Both the position numbers and the translations under genes were made by a program. Below, one piece after another: positions 8,710 to 17,418 of a stretch of 64,000 nt of DNA. Source of the stretch: Microbacterium sulfonylureivorans. Lineage in GTDB: Bacteria > Actinomycetota > Actinomycetes > Actinomycetales > Microbacteriaceae. A model generated the notes under the pieces. The model ran no database searches. It had not been told where the DNA came from and saw nothing but the letters and a program-made list of their open reading frames with translations. The DNA is taken from positions 1,736,001-1,800,000 of the forward strand of contig NZ_RJAD01000001.1 of NCBI RefSeq assembly GCF_003999995.1. The letters are read 5' to 3'. How positions within the stretch are numbered: the first letter of the stretch is position 1; every line of letters begins with the position of its first letter.

Positions 8710-8831
8710 GTCACGCCTTCCCCAGGGGCGTGACCGTCTCCCCAGCGTCTGCGCGGGGGGACGACGTGGTGTTCGACCCGGGGGGACGAACACCACAAGG
8801 CCCCGTCGGCGGTCCCCTACGCCGACGGGGC
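8710..8831 (+). ncRNA. Four-hairpin structured element, copy 1
   Basis: Four consecutive stem-loops in 122 nt: GTCACGCC/GGCGTGAC (8710-8717 with 8727-8734), CCCCaGCG/CGCgGGGG (8740-8747 with 8752-8759), GTGGTGTTCG/CGAACACCAC (8766-8775 with 8787-8796) and GCCCCGTCGGC/GCCGACGGGGC (8800-8810 with 8821-8831). Another copy at 17419-17538 has the same order and spacing, with changed bases on both sides of stems, which points to selection on structure. No T-run follows, so it is more than a simple terminator. It lies just after the kinase gene and could be a 3'-UTR RNA, a small RNA or a mobile hairpin element. The RNA reading is inference. Confidence 0.6.
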
Positions 8832-9256
8832 ACCTCTGTCTTCTCCCGTCACCGTCAGACTCACCCGCCGCCCGACGATGGAAACGACCTCAGACGCGAG
8901 CGGATCTGGTGCGCCGCGCGAGTTCGGGTGTCGTCCATCCCTCTATCACCCATTAATCTGACGGGTAATGAACGGTCCTCGGTGAGGGATCCGCTTCCGG
9001 TCGATGTGCCGATACGGGCCGGTGGTGACTCTGGCCCTGCGCTCATTGAGTCACAGCACCGTCACCTGTTCGTCCAGCAGTCCTCCAGCAATCCAGGAGG
9101 CGAAGCTCACCGTCACCCCGCAGGTCAGCCGCGCCAAGGGTCTCGCCTGTGATCTGTCAGGACATCCCTGACGTTCGCGCATCCATGGATCTCTGACGCT
9201 TCGGATCGGTTTGGTCCTGTCACTTCTGCCTCGACGTGCGAGGGATGAGTGGGTTG
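8832..9256. other. Gene-free stretch ahead of decayed insertion sequence
   Basis: No supportable gene. TGTCAGGACATCCCTGAC at 9157-9174 looks like an insertion-sequence end because the transposase remnant starts ~85 bp later, but a matching end at the other side could not be found by eye. Confidence 0.4.
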
Positions 9257-10440
9257 AGCCATCGATCCCCGCGTCCGCCTCGCGATCACGCAGTGGCCAG
9301 CGGACGCTCCGCGTGGAGCGGTGACAACGTTATGTCGAGAGCGCGGCATCTCTCATGAGACGTTCTACGCGATCTGAAGACGCGCCGCATCGGAGGGGCC
9401 ATCGGGGCGTTGCAGCTACGGTCGAGACGCCCGAATCACAGCCCGGGCAAGCTTGCCGACGACATCGCCCCTCAGGCGGTCGCCGTCGGTGCCGCTCTGG
9501 AACTGTCCGGGCTCGATCATGGCCCGATCAGTGTTCACGAGAGGATGCGGGCGCTCGGGATGGAGCCGGTGCCGTCGACCGCGTCGCTGTCTCGGATCTT
9601 CCGTGACGCCGGCGTCGCGAAGACTGAGCCGCGGAAGAAACCACACTCCTCCTACAGGCGATTCGTCTATCCCGCACCGAATGCGTGCTGGCAGCTCGAT
9701 GCGAGGGAGTGTGTCCTCACCGGCGGCCGCAAGTGCGTGATCTTCCAACTCATCGACGACCACTCCCCCTCGCCATCGCGTCTCACCTCGCGTGGGGGAG
9801 ACGTCCTAAGTCGCGATCGTCGTGGAGAAGGAAGGGCATCGCCACGCACGGCGGCCCGCAACCGCTGCTCTCCGACAACGGCGCCGCACTGAACCCGTCC
9901 CGACGCGGAGTGCTCGGACAGCTGGTTGCCTACCTGCGCTCGCTCGGCGTCGGAGCCATCACGGGAAAGCCCCACGAAACCGACCAGAGGGCAAGAACGA
10001 AGAGTTTGTTCCACCACCTCGACATGCAGCCCCTCGCCGCGACGTTGGACCAGCTGCAAACCCAGGTCGACCACTTCGACCTCATCTACAACACCGAGCG
10101 ACCCCACCGAACACGTCCGGGCCGGGTCTCTCCGCGGGCCGCCCGGGAGGCCACATCGAGGACCGAACCGCCCCGACCCTGTCGCCCGCGCGCACCGCTC
10201 CCGGGGCCCTCGGAGGGTCCCCGGGCGAAGCTGGTCGGCAACACGGGCGTCGTCGAGTTGCGCGGCATCCGATTCGGCATCGGCCGCGCCTTCGCCCAGC
10301 AGAGAGTTTGCGTGACGGACGCCAGGAAGACGTCATGGTCTTCGACCTCCGCGGCACCAGGATCATCGAGCATCCCTGGCCCAAGCCCGGCGCCAAGTAC
10401 GTCAGCAACGGCCGCCGACCGGACAGCCGAGCGCGGTGTT
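9257..10440 (+). pseudogene. IS481-type transposase, decayed by stops and frameshifts
   Basis: Transposase sequence runs through all three frames. RLAITQWPADAPRGAV...GISHETFYAI ends in a TGA near 9346. The helix-turn-helix linker and first catalytic segment (WQLDARECVLTGGRKCVIFQ, then LIDDHS) follow in a second frame to ~9770. The second and third catalytic segments (LLSDNGAALNPSRRG; QVDHFDLIYNTERPH) lie in another frame to ~10,310, and the C-terminal IIEHPWPKPGAKYVSNG in a further frame. At least three frameshifts and one stop make it inactive. The DD-E positions visible (LDA, SDNGA) fit the IS481 group. It marks an old insertion between the sugar-acid operon and the glycosidase gene. Confidence 0.82.
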
Positions 10441-10816
10441 GTGGCGCTGGTAGTGCCACCACCGCATCCATCCCACGGTCACGAGCTCGACTTACTTGAT
10501 CGCGCGCAACTACTCTTTGGCAGCGGATCAGTTCGACATTGAACAACCCACGCACGTCGCGATGCGGGCGTTGTCCAGCGGGTCCCCGACGGACACGACC
10601 GAAGGGTTGTGCCGACTTCAGGGATCCGCGATCACGCACCTGAGCCGCTTTGATCTCGGCATGCCCACTGGTACCCCCGCCGGATCACCATCTGGACGAA
10701 CGAGAACCTCCGAGTCTTCGGCGGCAGGACAAGCTGACCGTTTCGGACTCGGAGGTTCTCGTTCGTGGAGCGCGACGATTAGGTCGCTGGAACCCCCCTG
10801 ATCTCGGAGTGTCGCA
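10441..10816. other. Non-coding stretch with a long inverted repeat
   Basis: No gene is supportable. The only structured feature is the inverted repeat at 10696-10766. The right end of the insertion sequence probably lies here but its boundary could not be fixed. Confidence 0.5.
10696..10766. repeat. 21-bp perfect inverted repeat with 29-bp loop
   Basis: Left arm 10696-10716 (ACGAACGAGAACCTCCGAGT...) and right arm 10746-10766 are perfect complements. No T-run follows either side. It stands 50 bp beyond the 3' end of the minus-strand glycosidase gene, so it could work as a hairpin transcription end, or be a miniature transposable element remnant beside the decayed insertion sequence. Confidence 0.75.
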
Positions 10817-13800
10817 TCAGAAGATGTTGACCGAGTAGATCGACCGATAGCCCGGCGCGCTTATCCGGACGTACCGAGCGGTCGTGGGATTGAACGTGTC
10901 CGTCGACGTCAGCCCGGTAGGGATGGTCGAGTTTCGGACTGTCGTGTAGTTCGTCCCGTCGGTGGACACCTGGACGGTGTAGCTGCCGCCCGTCTCCCAT
11001 CGTGCGTTGACCTGGCGAACACTCTGGCTAGAACCGAGATCGACCTGGATCCAGGTCGCGCCGGTCGTGTTCGATGCCCACCGTGAGGACTCGCTGCTGT
11101 CGGTGACGTTCACAGGCTGGAAGAGGCTCGAGTTCTGCCAGACCCCGCTACTGGTCACCGACTGGCGACCGACTGCCAAGTCCGGGCGGTAGTCGGTCAC
11201 CGCGTTGTAGGAGACCCTGAAGTCCGAGAAGGAAGTGGTGTTGCTGGTGCCGGTGGGGGTCGCGGAGCCTCCCACCAGCGCAGGAACGCCTGCGCGCCCT
11301 CGACGGTCCCAGAAGAATTGCCACTTCTCGGGCTCCGTCGTCCCGTCCTGCCAGACCTTGGCATAGAGGGCGCCCGAGTCCATTCTCAGCTTGAACCGGT
11401 ACCACGTGTCTTCGGTCCAGGCGAAGGTGTATTGAGGGCCGGCCGTGACCCCGTCATCGACGAACGCGATCTTGTCCTTGTTTCCAATGAGGGCGAGGCT
11501 ATAGCCGTTTCCGGTCGCCGGGTCCGTCAGCAGGCCGATTCCTGCGCGCGCCCACGGATCGGTGCTCCAGGAGTCAACGCGGACTTTCGCGCTCACCGTG
11601 ACGTTGTCCGGGTAGGTGATCCCGCTGTTGCTGAGAACGAGCTTCTTCGGATCGCCCGTCATCGTCTCGGTCTGGCTCACGACGTTTCCGTTGACGCTCC
11701 AGGCGCCACCCTTCGTCGCCCAGGCGCCGCCGAGCGTGCCGAAGTTGTCCGTATAGAGCGTCGCTCCCACGGTTGTCGCCACGTTCGAGATCGATGCTGC
11801 GTTGCCTGCCGGATCCGTCGCCTTGATCGCGTAGTAGTAGTTCGCGGTCGAGGTGAGGCCGGTGATCTGCATACTCTGCGGGCTGCCGCCCGACACGGGG
11901 GTGGGAGCTCCTGTGGCGAGGGACGCGGTCGACCAGTTCGACGCGGTGATCGGCGAGGTGGAGTAGCGGACCTCGTAGGAAGCCGCCGTTCCGACATGGC
12001 CGTCGTCGCCGGCCGACGTCCAGTTGAGGGTCGTTGTGCCCGAACCGTTGGCTGTCGCCCGCAGATCCAGTACCCCGGACGGATCTGTCGTGTCCGTCGT
12101 GGCGGACGTCTGAGCCACCAGGTCGGTGAGGCGGTACGTCTTCGAATCTGCCAAGTACACCTGGTAACGGATCTTCACGGTGTCAGAGCGCAGCGCGATC
12201 TTCTTGCTGCTGGATCCCCAGTTCGTGGTCGTCGGCACGACCAGCGGGTCGGTCTGGGTCTTCGTGCCGCTGCTGTTGAACTGGAAGACCGCGTAGGTGA
12301 CGCTGCCCGCGCCGGACTCGACATTCTTCGCCTTCCCGCCGAACGTGAGCGATCCGCCCCCGGTGACGTCGGCGTCCTGATACACGCTGTTCCCAGTCGC
12401 GCAGGATGCTCCGCAGGACACCTTCATGTATTGCCCGCCATTCGGAGAGCCGTAGGGATCCCTCTGTGCGGAGATCGTCACAGCGGAGTTCCACGGCGTC
12501 CACCCCGACGTGTCGGCCTTCCACAGATCGGCGTTCGACAGCACGTTGGTCGACTTCTCGAGCCTGTACCAGTACATCCCGTCGTTTCCGACATTCAAGT
12601 TAGCCGGGATGTGGGATCCCCGGTTGGCGGCGAGATAGTAGAAGCCGTCCGTGGGGTCCTTGAAGACGTTCAGGTACGTGAGGTTGCATGGCGTCTGCGT
12701 GCCGCCGGCGCCGTCGCCGGCGGTGCTCGAGTACATGATCGGATTTCCGTCCGGGAACTGATCCCAGTCGTTATTGTTCAAAGTGGTGCTGCGGAAAGCG
12801 CCCCAATCCCAGTGCTTGTCGGTGTCGCAGTTCATCCCGTTGTCGGCGGCTTCGACGAAGTTGTAGTACATGCCATCTTCTTTGATCATGCTGCCGGCGC
12901 CGGGCCCCTGGGTCCCGCCGATCCAGGTCTCCCGCCAGCCGGCGATGTCGTACGGGCTGTGGATGGCATCAGCCGGGGTTCCCTTCGACGGGTCACCAGC
13001 GATCCACGTGTCGAAATCCTGGGTCTTCGCTACACCGCGATAGAAGTGAGTCGGCCAACCGTCGGTGCTGCCGTACTTGTCGTAGCCGTGGAACGACACC
13101 CAGTAGTAGCCCTCCTCGTCGTATTCGATGATCTCGAAGGTGCCTTCTTCGGTGGCATTTCCCGGTCCTCCTGCCAACACCGAGCAGTTAGCCGTGGCGC
13201 TCGTGCAGATGGCCCGCCACAGATCGCCTCGAGCGAAGAGCGGGTTCCCTCCGGGTGGCGCGATGGTGAACTCCCCCATCGGATCAGCGCCATCGCGCCC
13301 GAGCTCACAGGTGCGCCATGCGCCGCTCGCTCCCAAGCACTGGAAGATGTAGTGCCAGCGGTCCTCGGTCTGGTTGTAGTAGGCGTCGCCATCCGAGGCC
13401 ATGCAAGACCACTCGGTGCCCGGAGTGTGGGTGATGATCGTCACCGGTGCGCTCCAGCTTGCGCCCTTATCGGTGGACTTGCGCACCTGGACGTCCAAGG
13501 CAAGCGAGCATCCCGGGGTGTTGTAAACCATCTGCCGGTTGAACAAATACCACGTGCCGTCCGGCATCACCTCGACCATGCTCCCGTACAGCTGAAGGCT
13601 GTTCTCGCCGGCGACGTTCTTCCGGACGAATGTCCATTGGGCGTCGCCATCCCACCACTCGGCCATGGTGCCCGGCTCCCCGGTCCCGGTTGCCGCCTGT
13701 GCGGGAACGGCACCGAGGGGATCCTGGCTCACGATCGCGCCCGCGGTTGAGCCCACGATGATCAGAGCCGCCGCGAGTGCAACACTCCGCCGCAGTCTCC

Positions 13801-13834
13801 CGAAACGCCGACTTTTCTGTTCCTGACGATGCAT
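10817..13834 (-). CDS. Secreted beta-propeller glycosidase-like protein with FN3 and F5/8 type C domains
   Basis: The start chosen is the ATG at 13834 (AGAGAGGT upstream, then a twin-Arg-rich signal peptide KSRRFGRLRRSVALAAALIIV); the protein has about 1,005 residues. Residues ~60-430 look like a five-bladed beta-propeller with Trp-rich repeats (EWWDGDAQWTFVRKN, GYYWVSFHGYDKYG) as in GH43-like or sialidase-like enzymes. A carbohydrate-binding jelly roll (~440-580), a fibronectin III domain (~590-690), a LamG-like domain (~700-870) and a C-terminal discoidin domain (~890-1005, WIQVDLGSSQSVRQVNARWE) follow. It should attack or bind an extracellular polysaccharide. The catalytic family is not assignable by eye. 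A LacI-type site 61 bp upstream suggests control by the neighbouring regulator. Confidence 0.75.
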   Translation of the reverse strand: MHRQEQKSRRFGRLRRSVALAAALIIVGSTAGAIVSQDPLGAVPAQAATGTGEPGTMAEWWDGDAQWTFVRKNVAGENSLQLYGSMVEVMPDGTWYLFNRQMVYNTPGCSLALDVQVRKSTDKGASWSAPVTIITHTPGTEWSCMASDGDAYYNQTEDRWHYIFQCLGASGAWRTCELGRDGADPMGEFTIAPPGGNPLFARGDLWRAICTSATANCSVLAGGPGNATEEGTFEIIEYDEEGYYWVSFHGYDKYGSTDGWPTHFYRGVAKTQDFDTWIAGDPSKGTPADAIHSPYDIAGWRETWIGGTQGPGAGSMIKEDGMYYNFVEAADNGMNCDTDKHWDWGAFRSTTLNNNDWDQFPDGNPIMYSSTAGDGAGGTQTPCNLTYLNVFKDPTDGFYYLAANRGSHIPANLNVGNDGMYWYRLEKSTNVLSNADLWKADTSGWTPWNSAVTISAQRDPYGSPNGGQYMKVSCGASCATGNSVYQDADVTGGGSLTFGGKAKNVESGAGSVTYAVFQFNSSGTKTQTDPLVVPTTTNWGSSSKKIALRSDTVKIRYQVYLADSKTYRLTDLVAQTSATTDTTDPSGVLDLRATANGSGTTTLNWTSAGDDGHVGTAASYEVRYSTSPITASNWSTASLATGAPTPVSGGSPQSMQITGLTSTANYYYAIKATDPAGNAASISNVATTVGATLYTDNFGTLGGAWATKGGAWSVNGNVVSQTETMTGDPKKLVLSNSGITYPDNVTVSAKVRVDSWSTDPWARAGIGLLTDPATGNGYSLALIGNKDKIAFVDDGVTAGPQYTFAWTEDTWYRFKLRMDSGALYAKVWQDGTTEPEKWQFFWDRRGRAGVPALVGGSATPTGTSNTTSFSDFRVSYNAVTDYRPDLAVGRQSVTSSGVWQNSSLFQPVNVTDSSESSRWASNTTGATWIQVDLGSSQSVRQVNARWETGGSYTVQVSTDGTNYTTVRNSTIPTGLTSTDTFNPTTARYVRISAPGYRSIYSVNIF

Positions 13835-13894
13835 CTGGCTACCTCTCTGTAGCGAACTGACCACGGCGCACGGGCCGGCCTCCATACGGAGGTC

Positions 13895-13908
13895 TGGTAT
13901 CGTTATCA
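13895..13908. promoter_or_regulatory. LacI-type operator between divergent genes
   Basis: TGGTATCGTTATCA, a near-palindrome with the central CG typical of LacI-family sites, lies 61 bp before the glycosidase start and 110 bp before the lacI-like gene. Related sequences occur at 16579, 16889 and 31509, each upstream of or near catabolic genes. Confidence 0.65.
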
Positions 13909-14017
13909 ACCGCACGCTAGCAGAAAGGCGCCCAGTTCACCAGAGAGCCCCTTCCGCGCATGCGGACTGCGCCAAGGGCCTGCCCGGTCACATCGCGCGG
14001 TACCGCTGGCTAGCATC

Positions 14018-15046
14018 ATGACTATGCCCCAACCCCCCCGACACACGAGCAGAAGCGGACTCCGCTCGGTGCCGACCATACAAGACGTGGCCGCAACAGC
14101 GGGCGTCTCGCCCATGACCGTGTCAAGGGTGCTTCACGGCGGACTCAACGTGCGCCCTGAGAAAGTGGCGCTGGTGCACGAGGCCGTCGCTGCCCTCGGC
14201 TATCGACGGAACGAGAATGCCCGAAGCATCCGTCCTGGCCAGCGGACGGGTCTGATCGGTGTCGTGATCACCAACGTCGCTAACCCGTACTACGGCGCAC
14301 TGCAGCTTGGAGTGGAGCAGGTCGTTTCCAAGGGCGGAAGTCGGCTCCTCGTTGGGACGAGCGGGGAGAGCATCGAGCGAGAGCAGGCTCTCGTCTCCGA
14401 CTTTATCGGTCGACAGATTGACGGTCTCATCGTCGTGCCTGCCGGCGGGGAGACCAGCCACCTGCTGGAGGCTCAATCGTCAGGGATACCAGTGGTACTC
14501 GCATCAAGACGACTGGCTGGCCTCGATGCAGATGTGGTTCTCGTCGATGACATCGCCGGTGCCCGCCTCGGTGTCGAACAACTCATCGCCGAAGGCCATT
14601 CGCGGATCGCATACCTGGGGAACCTTCCATCCGTCTTCACCAGCGGCCGCAGGCTAGAGGGATTCCGGGCGGCGCATCGCGATGCCGGCGTCCCCGTCGA
14701 TGAGCGGCTGATCTGCGCGGGCCAGAACGACGCCGCACATGCGCGGGTTGCGATGGCGGCGTTGCTTGATCTCGCCGAGCGCCCCACGGCGGTCTTCAGC
14801 GCGAACAACAGGAACACCGTCGGCGTACTCCAGGCGCTGGCGGATGCGGGCGAGCAGACAGACATACGTGTGGTGGGATTCGACAACTTCGATCTCGCTC
14901 AGATGGTGCCCTTCAGACTCTCCATCATCGACCACGACCCTACCGAGTTAGGCAGGATAGCCGGCTCCATGATCGAGGACCGGCTGAATAGTCGCTCCGC
15001 GGCACCGCCCCGACTGGTCGAACTTCCGACCCGCCTCATTCTCTAG
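14018..15046 (+). CDS. LacI-family transcriptional repressor (regulator 1)
   Basis: A 342-residue LacI/GalR protein. The N-terminal HTH is clear (TIQDVAATAGVSPMTVSRVL, about 21-40) followed by the hinge helix region and a periplasmic-binding-protein-like sensor domain (TGLIGVVITNVANPYYGALQ onward, to VVGFDNFDLAQM). ATG codons at 14018 and 14024 are both possible starts. It stands divergent from the glycosidase gene and convergent with mannonate dehydratase. Four copies of a 14-bp palindrome in this half of the window make a local regulon likely; the ligand is probably a mono- or disaccharide, or sugar acid released by the glycosidase. Confidence 0.9.
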   Translation: MTMPQPPRHTSRSGLRSVPTIQDVAATAGVSPMTVSRVLHGGLNVRPEKVALVHEAVAALGYRRNENARSIRPGQRTGLIGVVITNVANPYYGALQLGVEQVVSKGGSRLLVGTSGESIEREQALVSDFIGRQIDGLIVVPAGGETSHLLEAQSSGIPVVLASRRLAGLDADVVLVDDIAGARLGVEQLIAEGHSRIAYLGNLPSVFTSGRRLEGFRAAHRDAGVPVDERLICAGQNDAAHARVAMAALLDLAERPTAVFSANNRNTVGVLQALADAGEQTDIRVVGFDNFDLAQMVPFRLSIIDHDPTELGRIAGSMIEDRLNSRSAAPPRLVELPTRLIL

Positions 15047-15124
15047 GATTCCGCAGCGACTCGAACAGCGTGGAGTGATCGAACTCGGCGAGGTGCTCGG
15101 CGGACCGGCGGGGAGGTACGCCAG

Positions 15125-15148
15125 CGGATACGACTCCCGTCGTATCCG
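15125..15148. terminator. Bidirectional hairpin terminator between convergent genes
   Basis: CGGATACGAC / GTCGTATCCG, 10 perfect pairs with a TCCC loop, lies between the stop of the lacI-like gene and the stop of the mannonate dehydratase gene. There is no U-tract, as is common in actinobacteria. Confidence 0.7.
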
Positions 15149-15177
15149 AGGACCCGCGGTCTCCGGGCGCCGCTAGC

Positions 15178-16230
15178 TCACGATCGCGTCATGGGGTGCC
15201 CGTAGGCCGCGTGCTCCAGACCGCGGATGTAGCCGATCGCGAACAGGCGGCCGAGTGTCTCATACCCGGGTCGCGCGTTGCCTTCACCGGCGAGCGTCGG
15301 CACGTGGTCGGGACGCATCGCGCCTTCGAACCCGATCTCGTAGTAGGCGTCCATGCACGCCGGCATGTCGGTCTGGCCGGCGTCGTGGAAGGTCTCCTGG
15401 AAGCGGTCGACATTACCCTTCACATCGCGGAAGTGCACGAACGGGATGCCCTCGGTGCCGAACTCGCGGATGAGGTCCGGGATCGAGGTCGCCCCATCGA
15501 TCACCTCGGGCATCAGCGCGAAGTTGCCCTGGCAGAAGGTAATCCCGTTGCTCTCGGACGGCTGCAGCGACAGTAGCCGGCGGAAGGACTCGACCGAGCT
15601 CATGATCCGCGGCAGGTTGCGGTCCACCGGCTGCGGCGGGTCATCGGGATGCATGGCGAGCCGCACACCGACTTCCTCAGCCACCGGCACGATCGCGGCA
15701 AGAAAGTACTCCAGGCCCGCCCACATCTGCTCGCGAGTGACCCTGCCGGGCTCCACGAGGGGCTCGCCGGCCTGCGCGGTCGCGCGGTCGTAACCGGTGA
15801 CCAGTGCGCCGCCGCGGTCGGCGATTGCGATGTCGGTGCGTCCCCAGCTCGACAGTCCCATCCAGTTGTAGGCGAGGGTGGGGATGCCGAGGCGTCCCAT
15901 CGCCCGCACCTGGGCGATCACGTTGTCGATTTGCTCGTCGCGGCCGTCGAGGCCGAGCCGCGCCTTGTCGATGGGAGCGGTGTCCTCGAGCGCGACGAGG
16001 GTGAATCCGTGGTCGGCGTAGGTCGCGAGATTGTGCGCGATGGCCGCTTCGCTCCATGGCACCTCGTCGCGGTCGTCGGCCGTCCAGCCGCCAGCGCCCA
16101 CCGAGGCGAACATCCGCTGGTCCTGCTCGGCGCCGTTGAGCACTCCGACGACGTTGTCGACCCCGACCTGGCGAATGAGTTTCCACGACTCCTCGGGTCG
16201 CGGCGGAAGGAATTCACTCAGCTGAATCAT
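15178..16230 (-). CDS. uxuA: Mannonate dehydratase
   Basis: A 350-residue TIM-barrel enzyme that dehydrates D-mannonate to 2-keto-3-deoxygluconate. Active-site and metal-site landmarks are present: H194PDDPP, C233QGN, H267FRDVKG, H282DAGQTD and R306PDHVPT. Its product is the substrate of KDG kinases such as those at 7774 and 58657. It lies 30 bp after a broken SDR gene that presumably once supplied mannonate from fructuronate, so the original pair was a uronate pathway unit. The operon has a LacI-type site upstream of the SDR remnant. Confidence 0.92.
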   Translation of the reverse strand: MIQLSEFLPPRPEESWKLIRQVGVDNVVGVLNGAEQDQRMFASVGAGGWTADDRDEVPWSEAAIAHNLATYADHGFTLVALEDTAPIDKARLGLDGRDEQIDNVIAQVRAMGRLGIPTLAYNWMGLSSWGRTDIAIADRGGALVTGYDRATAQAGEPLVEPGRVTREQMWAGLEYFLAAIVPVAEEVGVRLAMHPDDPPQPVDRNLPRIMSSVESFRRLLSLQPSESNGITFCQGNFALMPEVIDGATSIPDLIREFGTEGIPFVHFRDVKGNVDRFQETFHDAGQTDMPACMDAYYEIGFEGAMRPDHVPTLAGEGNARPGYETLGRLFAIGYIRGLEHAAYGHPMTRS

Positions 16231-16260
16231 CGGGCCCGGTCTCTCGTTCTCTGGAATCGG

Positions 16261-16481
16261 TCATCGTTTGGCGGGGAGCGCAGTTGCGATGCGCGCGAGC
16301 AGTCCGCCGTCGACGCGCAGCTCAGCGCCGGTCACGAAGCTCGCGGCGTCGCTGGCGAGAAAGGAGACGGCCTCGCCGATCCCGCCGGCTAATGCACCAC
16401 GACCGACGCTCCGCGGCGCGTGAGGGTCAGCGCGACGCCACGGCCGATCCCCTGGGATCCGCCCATGACCAAGGTGACCAT
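16261..16481 (-). pseudogene. Short-chain dehydrogenase with internal deletion
   Basis: Reading from the ATG at 16481, the first ~30 codons give a Rossmann nucleotide-binding start (MVTLVMGGSQGIGRGVALTL), ending at a TAG (16389-16391). Immediately after, in another frame, come ~40 codons of an SDR C-terminus (GEAVSFLASDAASFVTGAEL, then RVDGGLL). The central ~180 residues, including the Ser-Tyr-Lys catalytic part, are missing. The gene is therefore dead. Position before uxuA suggests the lost function was a fructuronate-reductase-like step. Confidence 0.85.
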
Positions 16482-16578
16482 TGCCCTGACCACCACGCTT
16501 ACCAGCATCGCGCTCGCGCGGCTCAGCCTGCGACGCACGCCGGCGTGACGGCGGTCCCCGTCTCAGGCCCGTGGTGCG

Positions 16579-16592
16579 TGGAATCGTTACCA
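16579..16592. promoter_or_regulatory. LacI-type operator upstream of SDR remnant and uxuA
   Basis: TGGAATCGTTACCA, one mismatch from the palindrome consensus, lies 98 bp before the SDR remnant start and reads toward the minus-strand sdr-uxuA unit. It links this unit to the adjacent LacI regulator. Confidence 0.6.
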
Positions 16593-16888
16593 AACGGCCC
16601 GTCCCCTAATGAAGCCATCGAATGTCGTCGTATGACAACTTCCCACTGTTCACCTGCCCCGGGGTGAGCGGATCTTCGCAGGTTCGGCCACATGGATACA
16701 GTTGCGATCCCCTGCCGACAGAGTCGTCCATCCCGTGATCACTATCGAAGCGTAACCGGGAGTTGATCTCCGGGTCCTCATGGACCACGGTGCACGCCCG
16801 CCGTCAGGCGGCAATCGATCAGTGCGGTGGTGAGGCAACCCGAGCTTACTGCTGTGACTCCTCGCCGCTCGCGTTCAGTCGTTTAACC

Positions 16889-16902
16889 TGATATCGTTAC
16901 CA
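16889..16902. promoter_or_regulatory. Orphan LacI-type operator
   Basis: TGATATCGTTACCA sits 2 bp before an ATG at 16905 whose frame has no recognisable product. It probably controlled a gene since lost, or is a remote site for looping with the operator at 16579 about 310 bp away. Confidence 0.55.
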
Positions 16903-17199
16903 CGATGGACGATGGCGGGGCTGCTCTCGGCGCGACAGCACGACGTCGAGCGCGGCGTGCTAGCGCCAAGGATTGCGTTCGAGGCGCCGTTGGTTCCGGC
17001 CAGGGTGAGGACGTGGTGCTGATGGCGGGCGGATCGTCAGCCAGGATTGTGGATGAGCTGCGTGGCGCAACATTGGCTACGTCTCATCCGAGGGTGCTCG
17101 CCGGACGCGTATGGGGCCGGACATTCGCGCAACGGGCAGTCGCTGGAGGATGTGGACTGTCCGATCCACTGATGGTCGCGGCGCAGAGCGCCTCGGACT

Positions 17200-17305
17200 T
17201 TACTCGTGTGACCGCTGTATTCGGCCAGGCGCACTGCACAGTCGGCAACGCCCAGGAGCGACTCTCGCTCATCGTCAACGGCACGCTACGGCACGTCAAT
17301 GGTCG
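17200..17305 (+). pseudogene. Fragment of a DUF11-repeat protein gene
   Basis: About 35 codons (RVTAVFGQAHCTVGNAQERL, then SLIVNGTLR) match residues around 190-225 of the large DUF11 protein encoded at 17911 (RVTAVFGQANCGTGNPQERL, then SLIVNGALR). The match starts and stops inside unrelated sequence. It is a relic of a second, related gene or of a partial duplication. Confidence 0.78.
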
Positions 17306-17418
17306 CGGATCCTTCCTTAGGGGAGCTCCACGGCTTGCCCCGGTGACACCACGGAATCGACCAAGGCCACCACGCGGTCGATCCTCGACTGGTCTGGCGA
17401 TTCTCGCTCGAGAGAGAT

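Noticed and set aside
8710..8831. Reading copy 1 as an ordinary terminator of the kinase gene
   Set aside because: Four hairpins in conserved order, no T-tract, and a second copy that does not follow an intact gene make a plain terminator insufficient.
9157..10640. Exact boundaries of the IS481-type element
   Set aside because: A left-end candidate exists at 9157 but no convincing complementary right end or target duplication could be found by eye.
11318..13750. 810-residue plus-strand frame antisense to the glycosidase
   Set aside because: Composition is that of a codon-position shadow (Arg/Val/Gly rich), with no signal, domain or ribosome site; the minus-strand protein has clear domains.
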